A DNA stretch of 64,000 nucleotides from contig NZ_FUZI01000001.1 of assembly GCF_900166965.1 (NCBI RefSeq), forward strand, positions 930,001-994,000, given 5' to 3'. Source of the stretch: Photobacterium piscicola. GTDB taxonomy: Bacteria; Pseudomonadota; Gammaproteobacteria; Enterobacterales; Vibrionaceae. Shown piece by piece: positions 18,084-27,005 of this stretch (position 1 is the first letter of the stretch; each line of letters opens with the position of its first letter). The notes beneath the pieces are model-generated. The model was not told the origin of the DNA, searched no databases, and saw only the letters and a list, made by a program, of their open reading frames with translations. The translations under genes and the position numbers were made by a program.

Positions 18084-19469
18084 ATGCTAAACCCTAATAC
18101 TGCTAAAACCGTCATTGATCACGCGCTATTTCTTGGTGCCGATTTTGCTGAATTATTTGTCGAACATCATCAATCAAGTTCAGTCCAACTTATCTCGGCT
18201 GAAATTGATAAAGTTAACTCAGGCATTGATTTTGGCATTGGCATCCGCCTATTCTTTGGCCATAAAGTCCTCTACGGTTACACCAATAGCACCGATGAAG
18301 AAGAGTTAAAACGTGTTACTTCTTTACTGGCTGCAAAAGATAAACGCGACCAAATATTAACGGCGGGCTCTTTCGATTTAAGCCGTTATGACAATAAACA
18401 TAGCTGTCAATTACCGCTAAGCCAAGACACCAATATGGCGGCTAAAATTGCCTTCTTACGCCAAGCGGATCAAGCTGCTCGCGCTGAAAACGAAAAAATC
18501 GCCCAATTTATCGGTAGTGTTGCACAACGTGAACAGCAAATTGAGATCTTCAATTCCGATGGCCTTCATATTGGCGATACCCGTCATTACACCCGTATTT
18601 CTGCTAATGCTGTTGCACAAAATGGTAGTGAGCAATCAACAGGTTACGAAGCACCTGGCGCATTTACAGGATGGGAATTTAACACCCATCTAGACGCACA
18701 AAAACTGGGATATGATGTGGCACAACAAGCCATGGTTAAACTGTTTGCTGACGCCTGTCCATCTGGTGAAATGCCTGTCATCATTGGTAACGGCTTTGGT
18801 GGCGTTATCTTCCATGAAGCCTGTGGTCACTTACTTGAAACCACTTCTGTTGCTAAAAAAGCCTCGGTTTTTTACGACAAAATGGGCGAAATGATTGCTA
18901 ATTCTGTTGTTAGTGCTGTTGATGATGGCACCATGACCAATCAATGGGGTTCCATCAATATTGATGATGAAGGCATGGAAACCCAACGCACTCAATTGAT
19001 TAAAGACGGTAAGCTAACTAGTTTTATGGTCGATCGTATGGGTGGGCTAAAAACTGGCTTTGAACGTACAGGTTCCGGTCGACGCGAGTCTTATAAGTTC
19101 GCCCCTACTTCACGAATGCGTAATACCTTTATTGAACCGGGAACAAGCACTCTTGATGATATGCTTGCGGGCGTTGAACATGGTATTTATGCTAAGAAAA
19201 TGGGCGGCGGATCAGTACAGCCAGGTACGGGTGAGTTTAACTTTGCCGTCCAAGAAGCATATTTAGTTGAAAACGGTAAAATCACCAAGCCACTAAAATC
19301 AGCCACATTAATCAGCACCGGCCCTAAAGTACTAAAAGAAATTAGCATGATAGGTAATGATTTTGCCCTTGCCGCTGGCATGTGCGGATCTGTAAGTGGC
19401 TCAGTGCCAACAACCGTCGGTCAAGCAGCATTGAAAGTGGATAATATTCTTGTGGGAGGTGGCAACTAA
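18084..19469 (+). CDS. tldD: TldD-family metalloprotease subunit
   Basis: TldD forms a heterodimeric metalloprotease with TldE/PmbA, known for maturing microcin B17 and degrading CcdA. The active-site HExxxH motif reads HEACGH (His244, Glu245, His249). The family's later motifs are also there: DDEGMETQRTQLIKDG, GSGRRESYKFAP, RMRNTFIEPG. At 461 residues it is a little shorter than E. coli TldD (481). It overlaps the next gene by one base (TAATG), so the two subunits are co-translated. E. coli keeps the two genes apart, so this pair could be a paralogous set rather than the housekeeping one. A GGGAG site precedes the ATG. Confidence 0.9.
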   Translation: MLNPNTAKTVIDHALFLGADFAELFVEHHQSSSVQLISAEIDKVNSGIDFGIGIRLFFGHKVLYGYTNSTDEEELKRVTSLLAAKDKRDQILTAGSFDLSRYDNKHSCQLPLSQDTNMAAKIAFLRQADQAARAENEKIAQFIGSVAQREQQIEIFNSDGLHIGDTRHYTRISANAVAQNGSEQSTGYEAPGAFTGWEFNTHLDAQKLGYDVAQQAMVKLFADACPSGEMPVIIGNGFGGVIFHEACGHLLETTSVAKKASVFYDKMGEMIANSVVSAVDDGTMTNQWGSINIDDEGMETQRTQLIKDGKLTSFMVDRMGGLKTGFERTGSGRRESYKFAPTSRMRNTFIEPGTSTLDDMLAGVEHGIYAKKMGGGSVQPGTGEFNFAVQEAYLVENGKITKPLKSATLISTGPKVLKEISMIGNDFALAAGMCGSVSGSVPTTVGQAALKVDNILVGGGN

Positions 19470-20812
19470 TGACAGATCAAAATGCACTACAACAGGCCAT
19501 CGATTACGTCCTTGATCGTGTTAAGGCACATAATGCCGAAGCTGATGTTATTGCAAATCGCAGTAACAATTTTTCATTAAAAGCTAACCAAGGCGAACTG
19601 GATGAATATAAAGTAACATCTGGTCAAGTCATTGGTGTACGAGTAGTTAAAGATCAACGTACGGCCACCAGTTACTCAGAATCACTTGATATCGCTAGCC
19701 TTGATTTAATGGTAAATAATGCGCTAATTAATGCTGAATATTCTCAACAAGATCCCCATCAGAACATCAGTTGTCTTGATAGCCGATTAGCGACAATTGA
19801 ACCTGAAGTGTACCAAATAGAAACGGCAACTGTTGACGACAAAATTGCACTTGCGTTATCGTTAGAGCAAGGTGTAGTGAGTAAGCCTAATGCGACCAGC
19901 GCACCTTACAATGGTTTTGCTGAATCAGATAGCCATGTCATTTTAGCCAACACCCAAGGCACATTATGCAGTCATAATGAACGTTCAACATATTGCTATG
20001 CTTATACTTTATATGAAAAAGATGGTAAACAAGCCATGCATGGTGGTATGTCATCAGGACGTTTATTTCATCAGCTAGATTCAACATATTGTATTAACCA
20101 CGGCTACGACATGGCACAAGCACTATTAGATGGTGCTCCCATTGCCAGTAAGCACTACTCGGTAATATTTACCCTTAGTGCTTTGAGTAACCTCTTTTCT
20201 GCTTATGGCATGTGTCTATCAGGACAAGCAGCAATGAAAGGGATAAACCCTTGGCGTGATGCGCTTCATACTCAAGTTGCAAGCCCACTGCTAACTATTA
20301 CTGATACCGCGTATGTAAATGGCGGCTTTGCAATTAAAGCATTTGATAGTGAGGGATTTGCAACCCGTGACACATTATTAATTGGTGAAGGTAAGCTTCA
20401 GAGCTTATTACACAATAGCCACACTGCGAGTTATTTTGGCATCGAGAATACAGCCAATGGTTCCCGTTCAGCCAAAGGTGGATTAGGTGTCGGTGGTTCT
20501 CATACCGTTATTCAAGCAGGCAGTAGTTCCGAAGCAGATATTACCGCTGGTGAATACCTTGAATTAGTTGAATTACAAGGCGTTCACTCAGGTGCTGATG
20601 CCGTAAGTGGTGACTTCTCATTTGGTGCTAGTGGTTTTCTCTGCCGTGACGGACAACGCGTACAAGCGGTTCGTGGTATTACTGTTGCCGGTAATTTCTA
20701 CCAAATGATCAAAGAAATTGATGCCGTAGGAAACCAACTTGATAATGACTATAGCCGCAGTTTCTATGCTCCTAAAATACGCTTCTCTCGCTTAAATATC
20801 GCAGGGAAATAA
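19469..20812 (+). CDS. pmbA: TldE/PmbA-family partner subunit
   Basis: Non-catalytic partner of TldD; the family keeps the fold but lacks the HExxxH zinc site, as here. Family patterns include VIANRSNNFSLKANQGELDEYKVTSGQVIGVRVV at the start (a stretch of some 34 residues), FSAYGMCLSGQAAMKGINP in the middle and a C-terminal GDFSFGASGF. At 447 residues it matches PmbA (about 450). It is co-transcribed and translationally coupled with the upstream tldD homologue, and a strong terminator follows. Confidence 0.88.
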   Translation: MTDQNALQQAIDYVLDRVKAHNAEADVIANRSNNFSLKANQGELDEYKVTSGQVIGVRVVKDQRTATSYSESLDIASLDLMVNNALINAEYSQQDPHQNISCLDSRLATIEPEVYQIETATVDDKIALALSLEQGVVSKPNATSAPYNGFAESDSHVILANTQGTLCSHNERSTYCYAYTLYEKDGKQAMHGGMSSGRLFHQLDSTYCINHGYDMAQALLDGAPIASKHYSVIFTLSALSNLFSAYGMCLSGQAAMKGINPWRDALHTQVASPLLTITDTAYVNGGFAIKAFDSEGFATRDTLLIGEGKLQSLLHNSHTASYFGIENTANGSRSAKGGLGVGGSHTVIQAGSSSEADITAGEYLELVELQGVHSGADAVSGDFSFGASGFLCRDGQRVQAVRGITVAGNFYQMIKEIDAVGNQLDNDYSRSFYAPKIRFSRLNIAGK

Positions 20813-20830
20813 TACAATTTAACCTGATTA

Positions 20831-20868
20831 AACCTTACTGATGTTCTTCATCAGTAAGGTTTTTTTTT
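20831..20868 (+). terminator. Intrinsic terminator of the tldD-pmbA operon
   Basis: A 13-bp perfect stem (AACCTTACTGATG and its complement), a 5-base loop and eight T's, starting 18 bases after the pmbA stop. Confidence 0.93.
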
Positions 20869-20991
20869 GCGCCAACTCAAATACTTGTCCATTAGTATCG
20901 TTACAACTAACAATCCCTATTATTAGATTTAAAATCTTTCACAAAATGCGATAACATAGAAAAAACACCTAATAAGAATGAGAATAAGACC

Positions 20992-21792
20992 ATGAATCTT
21001 ACTGCCATTGCAACACTACAAATGAATAATAAAATGTTTGCTAACCCACGTCGTATTGCACTCTTAAAAGCCATTGATACAACGGGTTCTATCAGCCAAG
21101 GAGCTAAATTAGCAGGCATTAGCTATAAAGCCGCCTTTGATGCAATTAAAGATATGAACACCAGCAACGAACAACCGTTAGTTAACTGTGAGAAAGGTGG
21201 TAAAGGCGGTGGTGGCGCAACCCTAACGCGATTTGGTCAACGTCTGATCCAGATGTATGATCTGTTAAATAAAATTCAAGATATGGGCTTACAAGCGCTT
21301 AATGATGAAAATGCACCTCTTGATAGCCTGCTCGGCGTTATGAGTCGTTTCTCACTACAAACAAGCGCGCGTAATCAATTATTTGGGCATATTAGCGCCA
21401 TTGAAACCCATGACCTATATGATGTGGTCACTATTGCGATTACTGAGCAGCATCAGATTCAAGCAACAATCACCCATGGCAGTACCTTGCGTTTGCACCT
21501 TAAGCCTAACAAAGATGTGGTGACATTAATTAAAGGGCCAGCAATTACGGTCTGTAGTGAAGAAAATCTTATTCATGGAAAGCGGGATCGGTTTGATAAC
21601 CAATTGCTTGGTACACTTACCGCAATGAAACAAGATAAGCAATCAACTGAAATCACAATTAGCTTAACTGATGAAATTAGCATTTGTGCTTTCGTTGACA
21701 ACCAAGATTTAATGGATGAAACGTTACGGTTAGGTATGCCTATTTACGGCTTATTTCATTCAACTCAGGTTATTGTTGCGAGTATGTGCTAA
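20992..21792 (+). CDS. modE: ModE, molybdate-responsive transcription regulator
   Basis: Represses modABC when molybdate is bound and activates some molybdoenzyme genes. The N-terminal winged helix is of LysR type (RRIALLKAIDTTGSISQGAKL, SYKAAFDAIKDM, and the glycine-rich wing GKGGGGATLT). The C-terminal part has the ModE molybdate-binding TOBE repeat (LQTSARNQLFGHISAIE). Length is 266 residues, as in E. coli (262). It is a lone gene, about 20 kb from modA at the left edge, where a ModE-like palindrome is visible. Confidence 0.93.
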   Translation: MNLTAIATLQMNNKMFANPRRIALLKAIDTTGSISQGAKLAGISYKAAFDAIKDMNTSNEQPLVNCEKGGKGGGGATLTRFGQRLIQMYDLLNKIQDMGLQALNDENAPLDSLLGVMSRFSLQTSARNQLFGHISAIETHDLYDVVTIAITEQHQIQATITHGSTLRLHLKPNKDVVTLIKGPAITVCSEENLIHGKRDRFDNQLLGTLTAMKQDKQSTEITISLTDEISICAFVDNQDLMDETLRLGMPIYGLFHSTQVIVASMC

Positions 21793-21848
21793 AGAATAAA
21801 TTGATAATAATAACCTTATGCTCAAAGGAATGAGCTTATTATCAATCC

Positions 21849-22106
21849 TCATTTTATATCTTGTACACCCACACTACATTCACCTGAAAATGCATTGTAG
21901 TTAAAACCTTTTCTTATACAGTCAGTAAAACGTGCATAATCTTCATATTGCTGAACAACGATCAATCCGCAGGCAATAAAGACAAACGCTAATGTCGTCA
22001 TATTCCACCAAATTTTTTTCTGTTTAAGTGAACATAAAAAAAAGGTGACGGATAATGGAACGCAAGCAATACTTATAAACCATAGTGTAGCCGATGAAAA
22101 TATCAT
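21849..22106 (-). CDS. Hypothetical small membrane protein
   Basis: An 85-residue frame with two predicted membrane helices (about residues 5-25 and 34-52) and a short C-terminal tail carrying two cysteines (DCIRKGF and GECSVGV). No family is recognised. There is no good ribosome-binding site before the ATG. It lies between modE (convergent) and a stretch of about 250 bases without genes. It may be a real but poorly conserved protein. Confidence 0.5.
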   Translation of the reverse strand: MIFSSATLWFISIACVPLSVTFFLCSLKQKKIWWNMTTLAFVFIACGLIVVQQYEDYARFTDCIRKGFNYNAFSGECSVGVQDIK

Positions 22107-22354
22107 TATGAAATACCAGTAAAGTGCAATTTACGCTACTAGCATTTTAACGCTTTTTATTAATTAAACCTTCACTTTAATTTCAAAAATATACTAATTT
22201 TACCGTAAACTAACATAAACAAAGAAACATTGATAAATATGATGCTTATATAACCATACCCTTAGCGTGATAAATATAAAAAGCATTGCATCTATTAATA
22301 TTAACAATCAATAGACACAATGGTTTTAAAACAACGCTTAATCATAATCAATCA

Positions 22355-23089
22355 CTAAATAACCAGTCCACCATCGACTTTTAATACTTGTCCCGTAATA
22401 AAACTTGATTGTTTACTCGCTAAAAATAATGCGCAATTCGCAATATCTTGTGCTTTACCCATACGCTTTAATGGTGTTTTTGATGTCATATGATCAATCA
22501 CCTTTTCAGGTAAGTCGACCGTCATTGGTGTTTCTATAAACCCAGGAGCAATACAATTTGCACGTACTTGTGCACCTTTACGCGCAAACTCCTTTGCCCA
22601 TGACTTCGTCATTGCAATCACACCAGCTTTAGTGGCGGCATAGTTAGTCTGACCTATATTACCGTCGGTTCCCACAACTGACGACATGGTAATAATTGAA
22701 CCACTGCCTGTTTGCATCATCGTAGGTGCAATCGCTTGGGTCATATTAAATACCCCTTTGAGATTAACATCCATGACCAAGTCCCAGTCAGCCTCTGTCA
22801 TTTTATCGATTAAATTATCACGTGTGATGCCAGCATTATTCACTAAAACGTCAATATGCCCATATTGTTCTGTTAACTGCTTCACAGCATCTGCAACCCC
22901 TTGTCGATCACAAACATTAAGCTCTAAAGCGGTCACATTAGGAAACTGTTGTTCTAGATCCGCCATCATGCCCATATTCATATCACAAGCAATAACACGG
23001 GTTGCGTTTTGACGAGCAAAGGTTTCAACAATACAACGGCCAATTCCTTGAGCCCCACCTGTTACAAGACATACTTTACCTGCTAACAT
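22355..23089 (-). CDS. FabG-like short-chain dehydrogenase/reductase
   Basis: NAD(P)H-dependent reductase of the 3-oxoacyl-ACP / acetoacetyl-CoA reductase type. It has the cofactor motif TGGAQGIG at residues 10-17, NNAGITRD near 87, the catalytic serine in TMSSVVG, and the catalytic pair YAATK. The C-terminus GQVLKVDGG is FabG-like. It is not in a fatty-acid gene cluster, so it is probably an accessory FabG paralogue, not the essential one. The ribosome site GAGGGG precedes the ATG. A LysR-type gene is divergent, about 230 bases away, and is its likely regulator. Confidence 0.85.
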   Translation of the reverse strand: MLAGKVCLVTGGAQGIGRCIVETFARQNATRVIACDMNMGMMADLEQQFPNVTALELNVCDRQGVADAVKQLTEQYGHIDVLVNNAGITRDNLIDKMTEADWDLVMDVNLKGVFNMTQAIAPTMMQTGSGSIITMSSVVGTDGNIGQTNYAATKAGVIAMTKSWAKEFARKGAQVRANCIAPGFIETPMTVDLPEKVIDHMTSKTPLKRMGKAQDIANCALFLASKQSSFITGQVLKVDGGLVI

Positions 23090-23320
23090 ATTTTTCCCCT
23101 CTTTATATTTATTATCATCCTATTACACAAAGTAAAACTAAGTGCTTAATCTTCATTCTAGATAACTCTAGCGAGAACATTAGGCCTAATATCACAAGAC
23201 ACAATTGCATAAACAAGATAATCGCCATTATTACCACTATTATTAAGTGCAACATGAGGCATATTAGTATACTTTATTCATCGCTTATTTTTACTTTTAA
23301 TTGTTGTCGTAAGGAAAACG

Positions 23321-24238
23321 ATGCTAAATAAAATTATCTTTTTTCTGCATGTTGTACGGTGCCAATCTGTCACAGAAGCAGCAAAACAATATGGTATTTC
23401 AGCATCAGCAGGAAGCCGTTGGATCACTGAACTTGAAGAAATGATGGGCATCAGTCTGGTAAAACGAACTACGCGCAAAATTTCTGTCACACAGGCTGGG
23501 CAACACTTATTTCAACGTTTCACGCAGATTAATAATCAAATCACCGATGTACTTAATGAAATACAAAACCTCAGCCAAGAAGATAGTGGCACCATAAAAG
23601 TCGCCTGTACTCCACTGTTTGCCAAGCATTATTTAAGTGTCATTATTGGTGAATACGTCAGTGATAACCCCAACATTAATTTTGTCGTTATTGAAACGGC
23701 TTTTGAAGTCGACAATGTGCATGAAGTTGATTTTGCGATACGCGCGAATGCGACTTATCGTGGTTTTCAAGATAAAGACAGTTTATTGGTAAAACGAACC
23801 CTATTCCGTGAGCCACTAAAAGCATGTTGCTCACCTGCTTATATTGTGCGTTATGGGCAACCCGTTATTCCTAACGATTTAAAAAATCATTTATGTTTAT
23901 TTGCAACCACGCTTGTTGGTGGAAACCGTTGGATTTTTGAACAAGATGGAGAATATAACTCAGTACAGATTTCACGTACCGTCGAAGTTGATGACAGTGA
24001 AATTTTAAAAAGTATTGCACTTTCTGGTGGGGGAATTGCGTATTTGCCTTACAGCTTGATTCAAGAGGATTTACAGCAAAACAATTTAGTATCAGTGCTT
24101 AATGACTATATTAGCAGTGAGTTTGAACTGAGCTTATATTACAAGCCCAGAAAATACATGCCAGCTCGCTGTGCTAATTTTAAAGAATATCTATTGAAAC
24201 GCGTCGCAGACATTAACCTTAGCCGTAATGTAAGTTGA
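23321..24238 (+). CDS. LysR-family transcriptional regulator
   Basis: A 305-residue LysR protein. The N-terminal winged helix (about residues 3-62) contains QSVTEAAKQYGISASAGSRWI and LVKRTTRKISVTQAG. The effector domain starts with GTIKVACTPLFAKHYL. The AAGGAAAACG before the ATG is a good ribosome site. The divergent FabG-like gene is the natural candidate target. The inducer is unknown. Confidence 0.88.
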   Translation: MLNKIIFFLHVVRCQSVTEAAKQYGISASAGSRWITELEEMMGISLVKRTTRKISVTQAGQHLFQRFTQINNQITDVLNEIQNLSQEDSGTIKVACTPLFAKHYLSVIIGEYVSDNPNINFVVIETAFEVDNVHEVDFAIRANATYRGFQDKDSLLVKRTLFREPLKACCSPAYIVRYGQPVIPNDLKNHLCLFATTLVGGNRWIFEQDGEYNSVQISRTVEVDDSEILKSIALSGGGIAYLPYSLIQEDLQQNNLVSVLNDYISSEFELSLYYKPRKYMPARCANFKEYLLKRVADINLSRNVS

Positions 24239-24258
24239 TACCCTCAAAAAAAAGACAT

Positions 24259-24290
24259 AAAAAAGCCAGACTTTCGTCTGGCTTTTTTTA
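24259..24290. terminator. Bidirectional terminator between LysR gene and deaD
   Basis: AAAAAGCCAGAC and its exact complement with a 4-base loop (TTTC), and A- and T-runs on both sides. Confidence 0.93.
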
Positions 24291-24305
24291 TTACGCTAGC
24301 GCAAA

Positions 24306-26261
24306 TTAAGCGTCAGTGCGAGGCTTACGGTCGCCCGCTGGACGTGCTGCTGCACCATCACGGTTGCCACGGTAGCCACCACGGCTGTCGTTGCCACGGT
24401 TGCGATCGAAACGACGTTCGCCACCGCGCTCACCGCCACGGTTGCCTTCGCGATTGCCGTCACGGCTACCACGATGACCAGTACGCTCACCGCCACGGTT
24501 ACCGTCGCGATTGCCTGTACGTGGACGATGTTCACGTAGTACTTCACCTTCAACAACAACTGCTTTAACGTCATTCTGGCGAATACGTAGTTTCTTCAGT
24601 TGTGCTGCAACTTCTGCTGTCATCTTCTTAGGAAGTTGAACAAAAGTATGTGAAGGAGCAAGTTTAATTGCACCGATGAACTCTTTGCTTAAGCCAAGTT
24701 CGTTTGCAATTGCGCCAACGATATCTTTAACTTGAACGCCTTGCTCACGGCCAACTTGTAATTGGTAAGTATCCCAATCAGCGCTGTTGAAAGTGCGACG
24801 TTCGCCACGCTCACCACCACGCTCACCGCGACGTTCGCCACGATCAGGACGGTCACCACGACGATCACTACCACGGTCATCACGATCACCACGACGCTCA
24901 CGACGTTGTGATTCACGCTCGATAGCTGCGATCATTGGATCTGGACCTTTATAGAATAAAGGACGATTACCTTGTTGGCGCTGAAGAAGCATTGCTGCTA
25001 GTGTTGCTGCGTCAACATCGATTGATTCTTGTAGTTTTGCTACTAGTTCAACGAATGCATCAACATTTGTTTGTTCTTTCTGTGCAGCTAGTTCTTCACC
25101 TAAACGGTTTAGACGAGATGCAGCTACTAGATCACGTAGAGGAAGTTGGATTTCTTCCATACGAGACTTAGTAACACGCTCGATAGTACGTAGCATGCGG
25201 ATTTGGTTAGTACGAACCAATAGGATCGCTTTACCTTCACGTCCAGCACGACCAGTACGGCCGATACGGTGGATGTATGACTCAACATCAAATGGGATAT
25301 CGTAGTTGAATACGTGTGTGATTCGTGCAACGTCAAGGCCACGAGCAACAACGTCAGTTGCAACTAGAATATCGATCACGCCACGTTTGATATGATCAAC
25401 AGTACGCTCACGTAGCGACTGAGGAATATCACCGTGAAGTGCCGCAGCTTTAAAGCCACGAGAAGATAACCAATCAGCTAGACGCTCAGTATCTTGACGA
25501 GTACGAACGAATACGATTGATGCATCAGTATCTTCAGTTTCAAGAAGACGGCTCATTGCTTCGTCTTTCTCTACGCCTTTAACAACCCAAAATTGTTGAG
25601 ATACTTGAGATACAGTACGGTTCTCACCTGCAACGTCAATGCGTGCTGGATCACGTAAGAAACGATCAACGATTTCTTTAACGATTGGAGGCATAGTTGC
25701 AGAGAAAAGTACACGTTGTGCAGTTTCTGGTGCTTGTTCCATGATCCAAGTAACGTCGTCAACGAAACCCATTTTTAGCATTTCATCAGCTTCATCAAGA
25801 ACGAAAGTAGATACTTCGTCTAGGTGAAGTTGCTTACGTGAGATAAGGTCTTTAACACGACCAGGAGTACCAACAACAATGTGAGCACCATTTTTTAGTG
25901 CACGCATTTGATCAACGATTGAAGCACCGCCGTAAATTTCAAGAACCTTAAGGCCTTTGATATTTTGACCAAGTACTTTAATTTCTGCAGCAACCTGAAT
26001 TGCAAGCTCACGTGTTGGAGCCATAACAATAGCTTGTGGCTTATGCTGAGAAAGATTTACTTTGTTCAGTACAGGCAACGAGAACGCTGCTGTTTTACCA
26101 GTACCAGTCTGTGCTTTACCAAGCGCATCCGTACCAGTTAAAAGTAGAGGTATTGACGCCGCCTGGATAGGTGTAGGCGATACGAAACCCATAGAGTCTA
26201 GTGCGGATAAAAGCGTGTCGGCCAAATCTAATTGGCGAAATTCTGTAACAGTTTCTTGCAT
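24306..26261 (-). CDS. deaD: DEAD-box RNA helicase DeaD (CsdA)
   Basis: Cold-shock-linked RNA helicase acting in 50S ribosome assembly and mRNA turnover. The Q motif (FRQLDLADTLLSALDSMGFVSPTPIQ, about residues 8-33), AQTGTGKT, PTRELAIQ, VLDEADEML, SATMP and HRIGRTGRAG are all present. A DbpA-type RNA-binding domain (about residues 495-565) follows. The tail, about residues 580-651, is rich in Arg-Gly-Gly and Gly-Asn-Arg repeats, as is a second Arg/Asp/Gly stretch before the RNA-binding domain. Length is 651 residues. The ATG at 26261 lies inside a 14-base palindrome, and the leader is long (see separate entries). rnb is divergent. Confidence 0.96.
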   Translation of the reverse strand: MQETVTEFRQLDLADTLLSALDSMGFVSPTPIQAASIPLLLTGTDALGKAQTGTGKTAAFSLPVLNKVNLSQHKPQAIVMAPTRELAIQVAAEIKVLGQNIKGLKVLEIYGGASIVDQMRALKNGAHIVVGTPGRVKDLISRKQLHLDEVSTFVLDEADEMLKMGFVDDVTWIMEQAPETAQRVLFSATMPPIVKEIVDRFLRDPARIDVAGENRTVSQVSQQFWVVKGVEKDEAMSRLLETEDTDASIVFVRTRQDTERLADWLSSRGFKAAALHGDIPQSLRERTVDHIKRGVIDILVATDVVARGLDVARITHVFNYDIPFDVESYIHRIGRTGRAGREGKAILLVRTNQIRMLRTIERVTKSRMEEIQLPLRDLVAASRLNRLGEELAAQKEQTNVDAFVELVAKLQESIDVDAATLAAMLLQRQQGNRPLFYKGPDPMIAAIERESQRRERRGDRDDRGSDRRGDRPDRGERRGERGGERGERRTFNSADWDTYQLQVGREQGVQVKDIVGAIANELGLSKEFIGAIKLAPSHTFVQLPKKMTAEVAAQLKKLRIRQNDVKAVVVEGEVLREHRPRTGNRDGNRGGERTGHRGSRDGNREGNRGGERGGERRFDRNRGNDSRGGYRGNRDGAAARPAGDRKPRTDA

Positions 26262-26273
26262 TGGGATCCCAAT
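26260..26273 (-). promoter_or_regulatory. Perfect 14-base palindrome covering the deaD start codon
   Basis: ATTGGGATCCCAAT overlaps the first two bases of the deaD ATG and the site where the ribosome-binding sequence should be. No other Shine-Dalgarno is apparent upstream. Base-pairing within or between transcripts here could limit translation initiation. It could also be chance. Confidence 0.4.
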
Positions 26274-27005
26274 ATATGATCAACTTAAAAACGGGGCCCC
26301 TTTGCTACAGAGGGTTCTGCAACAGCAACCACTAGCACGGGCCTCGACTAATAGGGGGCGTATTGTGGGCTAATACTGGATAAAAAGCCAGAAAAAATTG
26401 AACAACGTCACAAAATAACTCACAAACAACCATTTATTGAACAAATAGTACATCTGATAAACATTTTAGAACTTTTCATCGATTACCAATTAACTATGTT
26501 GTTGAAAATAAGAGCAATAGTTAACCTCGCTACCAAACTTAATCTATTAAACTGAGTTTTGACATTAGATTAGGGTAATCTTTTATTAGCATTTTTATAT
26601 TGCCGTTTTTTTTGTTCCTTCTTTATATAAGTGTTCTTTTTGATTTTTTATGCTTAGCGAGCACTCTTCGACAACACTCACCTTTAGTTGTTGTTTTTTA
26701 ATGAATTTAAATAAACAAATTAACATTGCTTTATATAAATTTAGTGCTACCAAAATATAAAAAAGCTATATATGCCGTTTTAAGGTTCTTTTCTGTTTCT
26801 AGCCGATATTTTCTTTATTATTTATATTTATCATCATATGTTGTTATTAAATATTTACTTTATGACACAAACTGCAAAATATGAAACGTAACTCATTGAT
26901 TGTAAGATAAATCATGATGTAAGATGAAAATTAAAACAGTCAAATCTTGGTTTTAGATGACCAAAAACGTATAGTGTCTATGTCGATAATCTGAGACCAG
27001 ACATA
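26274..27005. other. Long divergent intergenic region deaD / rnb
   Basis: About 730 bases. The 100 bases next to deaD are GC-rich, with a block around 26290-26370 (GGGGCCCC, GGGCCTCG, GGGGGCG) that can fold. The rest is very AT-rich. Cold-shock genes often carry long structured leaders, and this block is a candidate for one. No protein-coding frame is convincing. Confidence 0.45.

Noticed and set aside
24296..24574. Frames on both strands over the deaD tail, rich in Val/Ala/Thr or His/Arg
   Set aside because: Products of the Arg-Gly repeat DNA read in other frames; the deaD frame is conserved and complete.
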